Source of the DNA: Ascaphus truei
Lineage: Eukaryota > Chordata > Amphibia > Anura > Ascaphidae
Assembly: GCA_036426205.1 (NCBI GenBank)
Contig: CM071569.1
Coordinates: forward strand, 4,397,876 to 4,461,875
DNA length: 64,000 nt
Reading direction: 5' to 3'
Both the position numbers and the translations under genes were made by a program. This document shows positions 22,854 to 33,766 of this stretch, in pieces; position 1 is the stretch's first letter, and each line of letters opens with the position of its first letter. The notes below the pieces were generated by a model, which saw only the letters and a program-made list of their open reading frames with translations, did not search any database and had not been told where the DNA came from.

Positions 22854-24939
22854 CTTAAAGGTTATGATGTTGGTCATAAATGGTAAAGTATAAGGACTCA
22901 GTTTACTCCATCAATACTTTGTCCCAGATTTACTAAATAGAGCACAGACCGAGCACATCTTCAGGCTTATTCAAGTAAATGGGTTTCCGGATATAAAGGC
23001 TTAGCACAGTTGTGTAACTGCGATACTTTGTGTGGTCATCAGTTGATCTTTCAGGTTATCAGTACCCATAATATCTGGCAACCACAGTATTCCTCTGGGT
23101 GTATGTATATGTAATGCACCATTTAAATCTGAAACACATTCAAAGAGACAGTAAGCAGTAGAGAAATATGCACTGCCACTAGCAATTAATTTCCAAATCC
23201 GATCATGAAAAAATTAAAACAAATATTTAAATATCCGTAACATTTAGATTGTATTTAATATAGTGACACTATTAGTTTTTGACCTTATATACTGGCAACA
23301 TTAATGTTTATGTCTAATATAATTGGGCCTTAAAGTGCACATCATTAAAACCTCCAAATATATGATCTTATTGATTAATAAATAAAGATTCAGCAACTGT
23401 GTAAAAATTTGAGCCCAAAATTCTTTGATGGTTTTTTTTTTATTTAGAAAATTTGTTTCGCTGATGGATACCTGTAGGCATTTTGGACAGTTAAAAATTC
23501 AGGTGAATGCTCCGGCATCTGCCATCGTTTTCCCTGCGCACAAATGATATAACAACCATGTTCGAATCTTGGATTCAACCATAACTTGGACACGTAGCGA
23601 GAGTGGGGGGAGAGATATCTGTAACCCCCCTCCTAAAGGGTTGCGAACATGACTGTTGTATGCAAGGCACCACTATGAGTTGCTTTGGGGATCGAGATGC
23701 CACAGATGCAACACAGGGGTATTTAAGGAGGAGGGACTGTTCTTGAAGGCAAGGTTCCAGGAGGACATGAGGAGAGGAGCCTCATGGAGAGTAGATAAGT
23801 AATGTTTATAGAGTAATAACATAGTCCAGGCCCTCCTGTTTATTATGTTGTAGATAGGGACAGTATATGTTAAGTTAGGATCCCTGAAAGAAGGAATGGA
23901 ATCCAGAATAAGTAATAAAAAGAAATACGGCACGACATAGAGGGCCTCAGAGAAGATGGTTCCCGGGTGGCGGCAGATCAGCTCTAAGTGCGGATCAGTG
24001 CTAATATTCCTCATCAGTCTGTGTGGAAGTGGCAGTTCCTAATAAGTCACCAGGTCAAGTAAGAAAGACCCACCAGGATTCCCGTAGGGCCCCCCGAATA
24101 ATCGTATTAATACCAATGATCGTTCCCAAGCAATAAGGGGGGCTGAGTCCCACACTTATTCAGTGCAACCAAGTCAAAGTATCTTCATCGGAGTGTTAAG
24201 AGTGGGCATTAATGGAACAACTGTTTTCATGTGTGTCTGTTATAAAATACAGTACAATGTTATTAAAATGTGTATGAGCGGTCCCTGTGATTGGGGACAC
24301 GAATAAATGACTATTGTACTACTGTACAAAAGTTCCCGGTGCCCATTATGCTACAACATTGCAACCTCATCTCCCAGCCACTTGAATCAAGATAACCCAT
24401 GCAGAGTAGCCATACAATACACACCAATGTAATCTCCCTAGAAGCCGGGCCTGGAGGGTTACATATGCTAATAGGATATGCAAAGTGTATTTCAATAACC
24501 CCCACCCCACTGCTCAGAAAAGATTTCTACAAAGCCAATCCTGAAAAGCAAGGTCCTAAGGCACCTTGTGAGGAAGGGAGTATGGTCAGGCCCAACAGGT
24601 TCAGAACGCACAACCTCTGCTAATCAGGGCAACAGCTCTAACAGTGTGAGCCAAACCAGCTGCTGTATAGCCCCACTGCCGTAGCATACGTTAGAGCTTC
24701 ACTGCTGACTGCTACTCATACTCATGGACATGCCCCCTGGCATCCTGTAAAAGCAGTCCACTTCCTGGTTTCCAGTTCAATGTGCACAAACAGGAGCACA
24801 CTTACCTAAGAGATATTCTAATAGGATATGCAGCATAAGTTGATTGTCTTGTACATGCAGTTCCATGATAGCCCATGTATTTGTTATTCAGTGTTATATT
24901 ACCCTCCTATTTCTGTCACCTGTCAAAGAAAAACAGGTT
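22854..24939. other. Unassigned DNA (2.1 kb)
   Basis: No repeat boundary or exon recognised. The minus-strand frame at 23673-24014 (113 codons) has no domain I can name. Confidence 0.4.
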
Positions 24940-25178
24940 GTGGAAGTGTATGTGGAAGTGTATGTGGAAGTGTATGTGGAAGTGTATTTGGAAGTGTATG
25001 TGGAAGTGTATTTGGAAGTGTATGTGGAGTGTATGTGGAAGTGTATGTGGAAGTGTATGTGGAAGTGTATGTGGAAGTGTATTTGGAAGTGTATGTGGAA
25101 GTGTATTTGGAAGTGTATGTGGAAGTGTATGTGGAAGTGTATTTGGAAGTGTATGTGGAAGTGTATGTGGAAGTGTAT
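24940..25178 (+). repeat. 12-bp minisatellite, 20 units with higher-order pattern
   Basis: The unit is GTGGAAGTGTAT or its variant TTGGAAGTGTAT. Reading the first base, the 20 units run GGGGTGTG, GGGGTGTG, GTGG. Unit 8 (25024-25034) has lost one A, giving 11 bp. The first two blocks are therefore copies of an eight-unit (95-96 bp) segment. All plus frames stay open because 12 is divisible by three; the translated VYVEVYVE and WKCMWKCM strings are artefacts. Confidence 0.97.
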
Positions 25179-26323
25179 AGTTCCTATTGGACTCTTGATT
25201 AATTATTTTTTTAAATATATGTGAAAAAAAATACACTGGAAAAAGATGTTAGCGATAGATGCGAAAGTGAGGAGCCCCTAAGGCGTTCTGTTCCACAACT
25301 CCCACCCATCATCAAATGGGTTCAAATTACAATAGGTTTCGGACATTGCATCGCTTTGGTTTTGCTTCTGAGAGTATACACTGGCATTTAAATAGATGCC
25401 TTAAAATCTTTGTAATTGCACAAATATGTAAAAACTGAGGGAAGGAAAAAAATAAAACCTAATACACTGAAAATGAGAAGCAACAGCCTGCGTGACCCTT
25501 TTTAATGCTGTCATGCTTGCACGGATTCTTGCAGGGATTCAATTTGAGCTTAGATCATTTTTTTCCCGTGTTAGCAAAGAGTCAACACAGCACACAGATG
25601 CCCAGTTCTGTCGTAGCTTCTATTTCAGAAAGCGGCCATGCAAATATTCATTTGCTATTCTTAAAGCAATGGTTCAGCTAAGACCCATGTTGACTTCCTG
25701 TTTTCATGGCTAATGATTTAGAAAGCTCTGTAATAACAACATCTACATCCATATTATACATGTTATGATCCACACGATAATCCCGATAATAAGATAATGA
25801 CGTTAGCAGATCAGGTGAAATGTGCTTTTTTTTTTTTTGCAAAAAAAATACTTCTCCGGCGTTCTGTCAGAGACGCCGCAATCATAATCGCTCCCAAGAA
25901 GCAGTCAAGTGATTGCAAAGTGCACTTAAAGGGTTCATGCACAAGTTTGTGGGATCAATCCCTGCCCCAGGCACTTATACACTGGAAAATAATTCCCTTT
26001 CTGTCCCTGCTTCTCACTTCTCACTTACCCACCTTTAGCTCAGTCATCATAATGTCTTGATTCCTTACTCCATTCTTTTGAAGACTTCAGGACTAGAAAT
26101 GGGTTGCCACATTTGACTCCCCTCCCCCCCTCTGTGGTGGCTGCATTAATACACCAATGAATTTATTTATACACACAAATACTTCATTGTGAAAAGGTAC
26201 TGTATACACAAAAATACTATGCTGTGAAAAGCACAGTGCTGCACTATCAAGAAACACATATTATTGCTACATGCATTTGTAAGAACAGTCACTAATAAAC
26301 AGCAAAGACCACTCCTTGTAGAT
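25179..26323. other. Unassigned DNA
   Basis: No exon or repeat boundary recognised. Short A and T homopolymers are common. Confidence 0.4.
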
Positions 26324-26466
26324 CAGTAGTGGCTGACTCCAGTCCTCAAGGGCCACCAACAGGTCATTGACTGAGCCACTGATTGAGCCACCTGTGCTGA
26401 AGCAGGGCTATCCTTAAACCCTGACCTTTTGGTGTCACTTGAGGAGTGGAGTTGGCCACACCAGTT
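26324..26466. mobile_element. Family A palindromic hAT-like MITE, internally deleted copy
   Basis: It begins CAGTAGTGGCTGACTCCAGT and ends GAGTTGGCCACACCAGTTG. Most of the left arm after ACCAACAGGTCA is missing; the right arm from CATTGACTGAGCCACTG is complete. Confidence 0.75.
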
Positions 26467-28284
26467 GTAGAGCGCAACCTCTGGGCTGTAGTTTTTTGAA
26501 GCCATAGGTTGAGTTATCTTCTTCATCATGTGAAATTCTCAGCACATTAAAACCATCTAATTAAAGTTAATGGGCAGTAATAATAAAAAAAAGCTGTGTC
26601 CGGCCCCTTTATGTTCCTGGAGCCTTTCTTGCCCACTCGTTCGGATTGTCTTTCTGTGCCTTGCGGTCGGTTAGTTGACTTGCGTGTGGAAGGTGGTTCT
26701 TGGTCCATGGCAGAGGTGGAGAGAAAGCAGCAAGACCAGGCAAGGCATCACTTAACGATGCATGCCAGATAGTTAATGGTGTCCCATCCAATTTATGGGC
26801 TGGGGTGTGTCACGGTAGACCAGGTCTTTTAACACATTTATATTTAAGGGATCAGTCATAAGGCAAAACACAGCAGTGAAATAAATTGAGGTTTATTTGG
26901 ATAAGATCTTGGAAACACACAGAAATACAAAATACAGAGAATATACACACTTACTGGGGTCTGGGGGTTGAGATCTGTTCTTTCCTAGTTGCAAGGTGCC
27001 TGCTTCAGCAAAAGGCGTTACCCTGCCCGCTTCTGTTGGTTCCAGCCGGCTGGGCTTCTCCATGCTTCTGTGTTGGTGTGAATAGCTGTTTTCACCCAGA
27101 AGCACCCTTGAGAAGCCCACCAGCAGCTGCTTGTCCCTTCAAATCTCCAACAGAAAATGAGAATTATCTGCTACACTGCTCTCCCTTATATAGGGTTGCT
27201 GCCTATCTAATACGCTGAGGGGGCTGGCAGCCAATTAGAGCATGAATTGTAGTTATGCATTCCATGATAGGAGGGGAAAATTCAAAACTTGCCAATGGAA
27301 ATCATGCCTATAAATTTGAAATCCAACAACCGATTTCCTGGCTCTGCTATGTCTACTGAAAAAAAGGTTTTCTGCTCCAGATATCCTGTTCACAGCCCTT
27401 CCCCCCACCATGTGCCACAAACCTGCATTTCTTTTGCTATGCTAATCTACCTCTGGCTGCCTTTTGTCACCAAACTGTTTTTTTTCTCACAGGAGAAACA
27501 CATAAGGCATTAGAGTTTTAAAACACAGAAACTTGATCCCTAGAGCTAGCACTCTACAATTTGAAACTAAAACGTGGGGTCTTTGATCTGGGCTCTAAAA
27601 CCTGTTCTAGGACATCAGCCCCTACACCCAATATAGTAACGGTAACATTTGATCCCGAGAGCTGACACTAAAACTAGGATCTGCGAGTGGGGGTTCTAAA
27701 ACCTGTGTTAGCATACAAGCCTTGTAGAACCAGTTCTAATACTTTTCTGGCAGGCAATACCGTTTAGCCCTGTTTGCCCCCAAATGTCCCCCTTTTTCCT
27801 CATGTTCCTGAAGTCTCTGCCCTGACGCTATTTCTCATAAGGGGCCACCCACATAAGATTGCACAGGCAGCTACGGGGACGATGAGTCAAAGGGAATACA
27901 ACATAGAATGCCTTAAATGTTCCACTGGACTTACATAGTTAACCCCACGCACACGGTTCCTAGTTTATAAACTATTGGTGATAGTATAAGGGGAACAGAA
28001 TTACAGGGCAACACGTAAGGTACAATATTAGACTCAAGAGCTGACACTCTCAGCCCATTCCATACGATTTCAGGGGCAGCCTGCCGGGCTCCACCTTTAT
28101 TAATGAAGGCCGGCTACCCTCTACCGAAACAGGGTGGTCTTATAAATGTTCAGAAAATGTGATCTGTAATTATGCTATGTAAGAAATGCTCTGGAAATTT
28201 CCATCTCTGAAGTCATACAGTACCATTTTAGAATTCTTGTGGATCCTAACAAGGGCTTTGAGTGCCGCCCAAATATGCTTCAAA
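26467..28284. other. Unassigned DNA, possible LTR-like segment
   Basis: On the minus strand the part near 26810-26900 reads AATAAACCTCAATTTATTTC followed after about 70 bases by CTACCGTGACA, which resembles the polyadenylation signal and CA terminus of an LTR. I could not find the matching TG end, a second LTR or any gag/pol coding sequence within 26.8-28.2 kb, so the call stays open. Confidence 0.25.
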
Positions 28285-28725
28285 AGAAGTAGCTACTATT
28301 GATGGACGGACAAGTCCAAATCCATTCCCTGGAATTCCATTGATTGTTTTGACCAAACCACACACCCCCCCTTCCCCCCCCACCAAAATCCGTCTGCGGA
28401 TTGGATACTAAAAAAGATGAGCAGATTAATACGAATCCGCCATTGGATACAATATGGGTGGATTTTTAAGAATCCACACTCGGATGCCATATCGAATCCA
28501 AAATCCGCACAGTGCATTGCTAAAAATCTGTACTCAGATTGTGAAAAATGTGCTCTCTCCCTTGGATTTAATCCAAGTGCGGATTTTGTTAACAATTGCC
28601 GCTGAGGCGCAAAAAAGACGGATTGGCCCTTTTGAGTCTGATTCGCAGAAATCCGCGAACCGAAGGAACCAGCCAATCCGAGGCGGATCCAAATTAGCAA
28701 AAAGAATTCACCCATCCTAACTACT
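28285..28725. mobile_element. Non-autonomous element rich in AATCCGC / GCGGATT subrepeats
   Basis: About a dozen copies of AATCC or its complement GGATT lie in both orientations through 28380-28695, many extended to AATCCGC or GCGGATT. The left edge TGATGGACGG and right edge TTCACCCATCC are weakly inverted. Dense short inverted motifs near transposon ends are typical of hAT transposase binding regions, but no target duplication is evident, so the family is uncertain. Frames on both strands are by-products. Confidence 0.45.
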
Positions 28726-30334
28726 CTCCCACTTATTGTCAAGCAGGGTGGAGGCGGCACAGTCGTATCCTAGCAGCAGAGATGTCTACATTTTGGCTAC
28801 AGGAAAATCTGTGTTGCACAGCTCAGCAACCCCCTGCAAAGTTTTTATAACATATGAAGAAGCGGGGGAGTGAAACATTCACTTGGGTACAAACAAAGCA
28901 AACTGCTATTCAGTAGCAATTATCACAAATATATTATATTTTTACTTTACACTGTGACATCCCAGGTGCCACATTTCTAATAAAGATGATAATTTAGCTG
29001 CAGAACAAAACTGGGTTGAATTGAATGAAGAGGCAATGACATAGACTATGTTTTGTTAAGTATAATACCAAAGGTTTCAACTTTAAACTCTGAAAAGCAG
29101 CAATTTAACAGATTAAAATAGGCCATGTTTCAACGTACAGTAAAATCATCTCCTAATACTGTGATTATGAAAGATTATTATTACTATTGTTGTTTCTTTG
29201 TACGGTGCATATTTATCCCAGGCTGAAATGAGCACAGTGCTGAGAATATATTACTATTTGGAATGAATCACTTTCATGGCAGTAGGCCAAAGATGAGAAA
29301 CTTCGTTGGGCCCCAAGATGCATTGATGGCCAGCCTCTTCAGTTCACATTTAAAGATAAGCTGAAACAACGGTCTCATGTCAGATACAGTTTACATAAAA
29401 TATATTCTCTACCAGAAAGCTATGGAGGACAATATGAAAATTCCATCAGCACAGAAGGCAGTGCAATTAACACAGGGCCAAAGTGAGGGATGTATCAGCT
29501 TCTAATAAACGGTTCTTATAAACAAATTAAAAAATACAATTTCAAGTAACAATCAACTAACCCAATCAGAATTTACATTAAAGATGGGAGAATAGAGTAA
29601 GTTGGGTGTTGGTCTAAATGTTTAAAGCAGCATATCATTACACACATTTTCTAACTCTCTCTCTCTCTCTCTGTTTGTACGGGAGCTGCCCTGCAGAGCA
29701 GAAAGGTTATCACAAAAAGTGGCTATCGCTATGACAATCCATAAGGTGTTATATATACATAACCTTGCACTGATGAAATGTAAAATGTATAGAACTATGA
29801 CATTCTTGAAATGTGTTTATGGGACACAGATGACAAAGTATCCCAGTGTTATGAGACAACATCTTTTTTTCAAGTCTATCCCAAAGCAGAGGAACATGCC
29901 ACGCCCAAATTCTACCCCATATGGGATGTCTTATACATTTTTCTACTTCAGAACCCCCATGACTTACTCATTTGGGTCCCTAGATATGGACAGGGCCACC
30001 TATTTGTTACCAAATTGCTTATAGTTTGGTGGTTGAGATACAGGTATAGCCAGTGCTCAAAGTAAGACAAAAAAGGAAGTGGGGTGGCTTGTGCATCAGT
30101 TCAATTGGAGAAATAGGAAAGTGGGATGGTTTACCAACAGGCACAGATTTAACACCCCCTTCCTGGCCATCCTTAGGATGCTGTGAAGCCTTCATATCCT
30201 GTGCGTAAATCCGGGCCAGTATATCTTTTGAACGACTACTAAGGGTCAGTGCAAGTTTTGATTATTTGGAGTTTAGCGCTACCCACTGGCGAATACTTCA
30301 ACTACAACACCCCCCCAACCCCTTCGTTACAAGC
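28726..30334. other. Unassigned DNA
   Basis: Includes a (CT)n run at 29655-29672. No exon or repeat boundary recognised before the PLE insertion. This is the probable pre-insertion host sequence on the left side. Confidence 0.4.
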
Positions 30335-30717
30335 TTTGTTTTTAACCTATATAATAAATGGGTGAGTAATGTGCGTACATCAAGTATGATAATAACGAGC
30401 AGTTTCGGGATATTTTACCCAACACCTCCGGAGACCAGAATGGGTGTCCTTGCAGGAGTGATGCTGCTGTCCTCGATATCACAGGGTCCTATTGAAGTCG
30501 GTTGCACACCTCTGCTGTTCCTTGCTCCCCTAAGCACAGGCAGGCTTGGAGCTGCTGGTTCCTGCAATGTTTCAGCAGGGCAGTCTTTAGCATCAGCTGG
30601 GCGTCAGCACTCTCCTCCGCGTGAAGCGCTTCAAGATCGTGACGTCACCACGGGGGTTTTCGGCGCCGCTCACAGGCAACCAAAGTCGCGCAGTAGGGTG
30701 CTGATATAGAGCTAGAA

Positions 30718-30784
30718 CACTAATAAACCTTGTCCTACGCGTTTCGAAACGGAACGTTTCTTCATCAGGGACTGATAAAGAGTG
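30718..30784 (-). ncRNA. Hammerhead ribozyme motif of the left PLE copy
   Basis: Reverse complement of the motif at 35829-35895, with TCATCAG (complement of CTGATGA) at 30762-30768. All paired positions are conserved: GTCC/GGAC, the GAAACG/CGTTTC hairpin and GAAA-CGCGTA. Hammerheads in PLE terminal regions are established knowledge; self-cleavage of this copy is inferred. Confidence 0.7.
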
Positions 30785-31251
30785 GATTCTGGTAAAACTT
30801 ATAAATCCCGCGATCGTATCTCATTGGCTAAGTCCTTAGTTGTAATTGTCCAATAGGAAGCCAACAGGGGCGGGTTTAAAGTCCCGAAACCATACGTCAC
30901 TAGCTATGATTAACAGATGCAAAAAAACTATGAACAAACTTTATTAACAAAAACACTGTTAACCAAGACGCAGTAGATGGGCTAAAATAAAGAAAAAGGT
31001 GTTAAAAACATGATAAATACACACAGAATCAATAATATCATTGCCCTATGGACCTGAATAGTGGGTGATAGAATATAGGATATAAAAGAAAGCATGAAAG
31101 TATTGGAAGAGTTCTGAACACATTGAGCAGCAGAAAAGTAAAATTAAATAGTTAAAATGATTACAAAGTCTAAAAACATATTTAAGTAAAAGGACATAAT
31201 ATGGTAGGAATTTTTGTGTGGAAGACTTAAAAAAAAAGAGTTACCTATTAA

Positions 31252-32556
31252 TTAGTACAGAGACCAAATGTCTATGTCCTCATTTAAACCTCCTGGATAC
31301 AAGGTGTTTAATTTATGTATCCAGAAGGTTTCTTGCCTGGATAATTCCTTTACCCTGTCCCCCCCTCTTCTATTCTTTGGAATATATTTAATCCCTTTAA
31401 AAAGGAGGGATGAGGGATCACTGTTGTGGCATGTTGCATAGTGTTTGGAGAGACTGTGTTTCATGAACCCCAGTTTAATGTTTCGCAAATGTTCTAAAAT
31501 ACGTACTTTTAGAGCACGTTTGGTGCGTCCCACATAGAAAAGGCCACAGGGGCATTCTATTAAGTACACTACATGGTCAGTATTACAAAGAATAAAATCA
31601 TTAATATTAATATTGTCACCGTTTGGGCATTTAAAAGTTTTTTTGTCAGGATGCATATGTTTGCAAACAGAGCATCTCCCACATTTGAAATTCCCAGTTG
31701 GTTTAATGTTCAACCATTGTCTTTCCCCGTTAGGTTGTTCTTTTAATTTAATATCACTAGGGGATAACATATTCTTTAAATTCTTAGCCTTTCTGTAAAT
31801 AAATTTAGGGAATTTCGAAAGGTGGGTGCCCAAAAGTGGATCATTTGCAAGGATTGGCCAATGTTTTTGTATAGTTTTCTCAATCCTGTCTGTCATTGAG
31901 TTAAAATTTGTAATAAAAGATACATTGCACTTGCCCTCATCTAAGGATTTTTTAATTTTTTTATTATCTTTTCTTATTAACATAGTTTTCCTATCTATTT
32001 TTCTTATTTTCTCCAGATCCCCTTTTAGTTTTTCCAGATGGTATCCCCTCTCCAAGAATTTGGATGTTAAATCTTTGGCCTGATCCTCAAAATCTTCTAC
32101 TGTGCTGCAGTTTTTCTTTAATCTATAATACTGGCCACTGGGGATATTAGATATCCACGTTTTTTTGTGGTTACTTGTGGCCATAAGGAGGTTATTGGAA
32201 TCCACCTCCTTAAAATGGGTTTTTGTTACCACAGTTCCATCAGGTGTTGCCTTGAGATTAAGATCTAAGAAGTGTATTTCGCTTATATTCTGTACATGGG
32301 TAAAGGTCAGGTTCCTGTCGTTGTTGTTTATATATTGTAAAAATAAGTTAACTGAACACTGATCACCATCCCATATGCACAGAATATCATCTATAAATCT
32401 GCGCCACACAATGATATTCGTTTTGAAAGGATTTATATTATCATTATAAATGTAGTCCTCCTCCCATTTTCCCATATACAGGTTTGCGAAACTGGGGGCA
32501 AATCTTGTGCCCATCGCAGTTCCGCAAACCTGCAGGAAAAAATCATCGAGAAACAT
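31252..32556 (-). CDS. PLE reverse transcriptase (partial) with GIY-YIG endonuclease, left copy
   Basis: A 434-codon open frame that begins inside the RT palm: MFLDDFFLQ, then motif B GTAMGTRFAPSFANLYMG, then the catalytic motif C FIDD. A long basic linker follows, then a Cys/His cluster (CGRCSVCKHMH...C) and the GIY-YIG nuclease core (VYLIECPCG, FYVGRT, RILEH, RQETFWI). These are the standard domains of endonuclease-bearing Penelope-like elements; the nuclease nicks target DNA to prime reverse transcription. Motif A is missing, so the product cannot be an active polymerase alone. It differs from the plus copy at two residues (Pro for Ser before SDIKLK; Ile for Asn in LFKGxKY). The Met is internal, not a native start. 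Confidence 0.9.
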   Translation of the reverse strand: MFLDDFFLQVCGTAMGTRFAPSFANLYMGKWEEDYIYNDNINPFKTNIIVWRRFIDDILCIWDGDQCSVNLFLQYINNNDRNLTFTHVQNISEIHFLDLNLKATPDGTVVTKTHFKEVDSNNLLMATSNHKKTWISNIPSGQYYRLKKNCSTVEDFEDQAKDLTSKFLERGYHLEKLKGDLEKIRKIDRKTMLIRKDNKKIKKSLDEGKCNVSFITNFNSMTDRIEKTIQKHWPILANDPLLGTHLSKFPKFIYRKAKNLKNMLSPSDIKLKEQPNGERQWLNIKPTGNFKCGRCSVCKHMHPDKKTFKCPNGDNININDFILCNTDHVVYLIECPCGLFYVGRTKRALKVRILEHLRNIKLGFMKHSLSKHYATCHNSDPSSLLFKGIKYIPKNRRGGDRVKELSRQETFWIHKLNTLYPGGLNEDIDIWSLY

Positions 32557-32564
32557 AAAATAAT

Positions 32565-33766
32565 CAAAGAGGTTGGGAAAATTGGAATGAGAGGGGCAGG
32601 GATGTCCAAGGCTATGAGGATAGAAGGGGTTACACCCCAGGCAATGGATATCCCCGCCAATCTAGATATGAGGGTCACTTTAGAAACCCAAATTATAAAG
32701 GCAAAAATTACATTCCAAATTTTAAATATGGACAAAGAGAAATATGTTAGATATGAGTCGAATGTCAATCAAAGAGTTTTTAAACCAAGTCCCAGACAGA
32801 GATCACCGACCCATCCCCCACCCTCGGGTTTTTTAGACTCCGTCAGGAACAGACATATAGATCCCCAAAAGAAGGGGGAGACCATGGAAATAGTACACAA
32901 ACCAGAGGTAAAAAAGAAAGAAGAAAAAGGGTCCTATCAGGCGGGGGACCCGAGGGGGGGCCAGATAAAGAAAAGAGACTGCGAAATGATATAAGGAAAC
33001 TCACCAAATAGGATTTTTAATTTGTCTACTGTCATTTTGACAGATGCCCAAAAAACAGTACTAAATAGAGGCCTGACCTTCTCCCGGTCCTGTGGTCTGA
33101 GTGGTTTCCAGCTATATTCAGATCTTCAGAAGTTTGTACGTAACCTTACTCTGAGAGGCACTTTATTAAACTGATGGAGAAAATATTTCACAAAAAGCAG
33201 CAGCTGAGAAAATATAATAGATTCCACTCAGCCCGAGACCAGAGAGGGGGACCTAACCTGTAACATACACACTTTAGGGGGAAGTCGACCTTTTACCCCG
33301 CACATTCTAAAGGCCACATATAGACACTTTTTTTAACATGGTCAACAAAGATTTTAACCTTTTAACAATGATGTTCAAAACAGTAATGCTTTTAAACATA
33401 ATTTAAATAAGAACGAAGCACTTGCACTTAAATTCCTCAAAAAAACAAGAACCTAATTATAAGGCAGGCTGATAAGGGGGGGGGTGTTGTGCTACAAGAT
33501 AGGAAGGATTATGAGGGTGAAGCCCTCAGACTTCTAAACGACACCGCCTCCTATAAAAGACTGGTGGGGATCCCACCAGGGAATTTTTAGTCCCTTTGAA
33601 AGAACTCCTTGATGAAGCCCTCAAAAATAATGTCCTTGTAAAAAGAGAATATGACTTTTTATACTGTAGTTCCCCAGAATTGCGATTTTCTATCACCTCC
33701 CAAAAACACACAAGAGCTTACTAAACCCGCCAGGAAGACCAATTATATCGGGAATTGATAGTTTAA
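32565..33766 (+). pseudogene. PLE N-terminal coding region, broken
   Basis: In one frame from 32565 the sequence reads an Arg/Gly/Tyr/Asn-rich segment (GYPRQSRYEGHFRNPNYKGK), likely the nucleic-acid-binding N-terminus, then meets TAG and TGA near 32746 and further stops. Recognisable PLE blocks continue in shifted frames: NLSTVILTDAQK and GLTFSRSC near 33020-33090, QADKGGGVVLQDRKDYEGEA near 33465-33525 (the ADKGG(A/G)VV block upstream of RT motif A), and LRFSITSQKH near 33675. Several stops and frameshifts separate them, so no full-length protein can be made. Confidence 0.8.

Larger units (their letters stand above)
30348..32564 (-). mobile_element. Left arm: 5'-truncated PLE copy
   Basis: This minus-strand copy carries the C-terminal half of the reverse transcriptase, the GIY-YIG endonuclease, and the 3' UTR with the hammerhead. 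It lacks the N-terminal region and RT motif A. It also lacks the terminal 197 bases present at the 3' end of the plus copy (36266-36462); its 3' edge falls exactly on the target duplication. Confidence 0.85.

Noticed and set aside
24828..25236. Open frames on both strands across the 12-bp array (VYVEVYVE, WKCMWKCM, LPHTLPHT)
   Set aside because: A 12-bp unit keeps all frames open; the peptide is a translation of the tandem repeat.
30266..30709. 147-codon plus-strand frame, also seen on the minus strand at 35904-36383
   Set aside because: It is the antisense of the PLE 3' UTR and occurs twice only because of the inverted arms; it has no homology-like features and runs across the hammerhead-side UTR.
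32587..32994. 135-codon plus frame starting MRGAGMSKAMRIEG
   Set aside because: It is out of frame with the PLE-like segment (GYPRQSRYEGHFRNPNYKGK) in the same DNA; that frame fits the element better.
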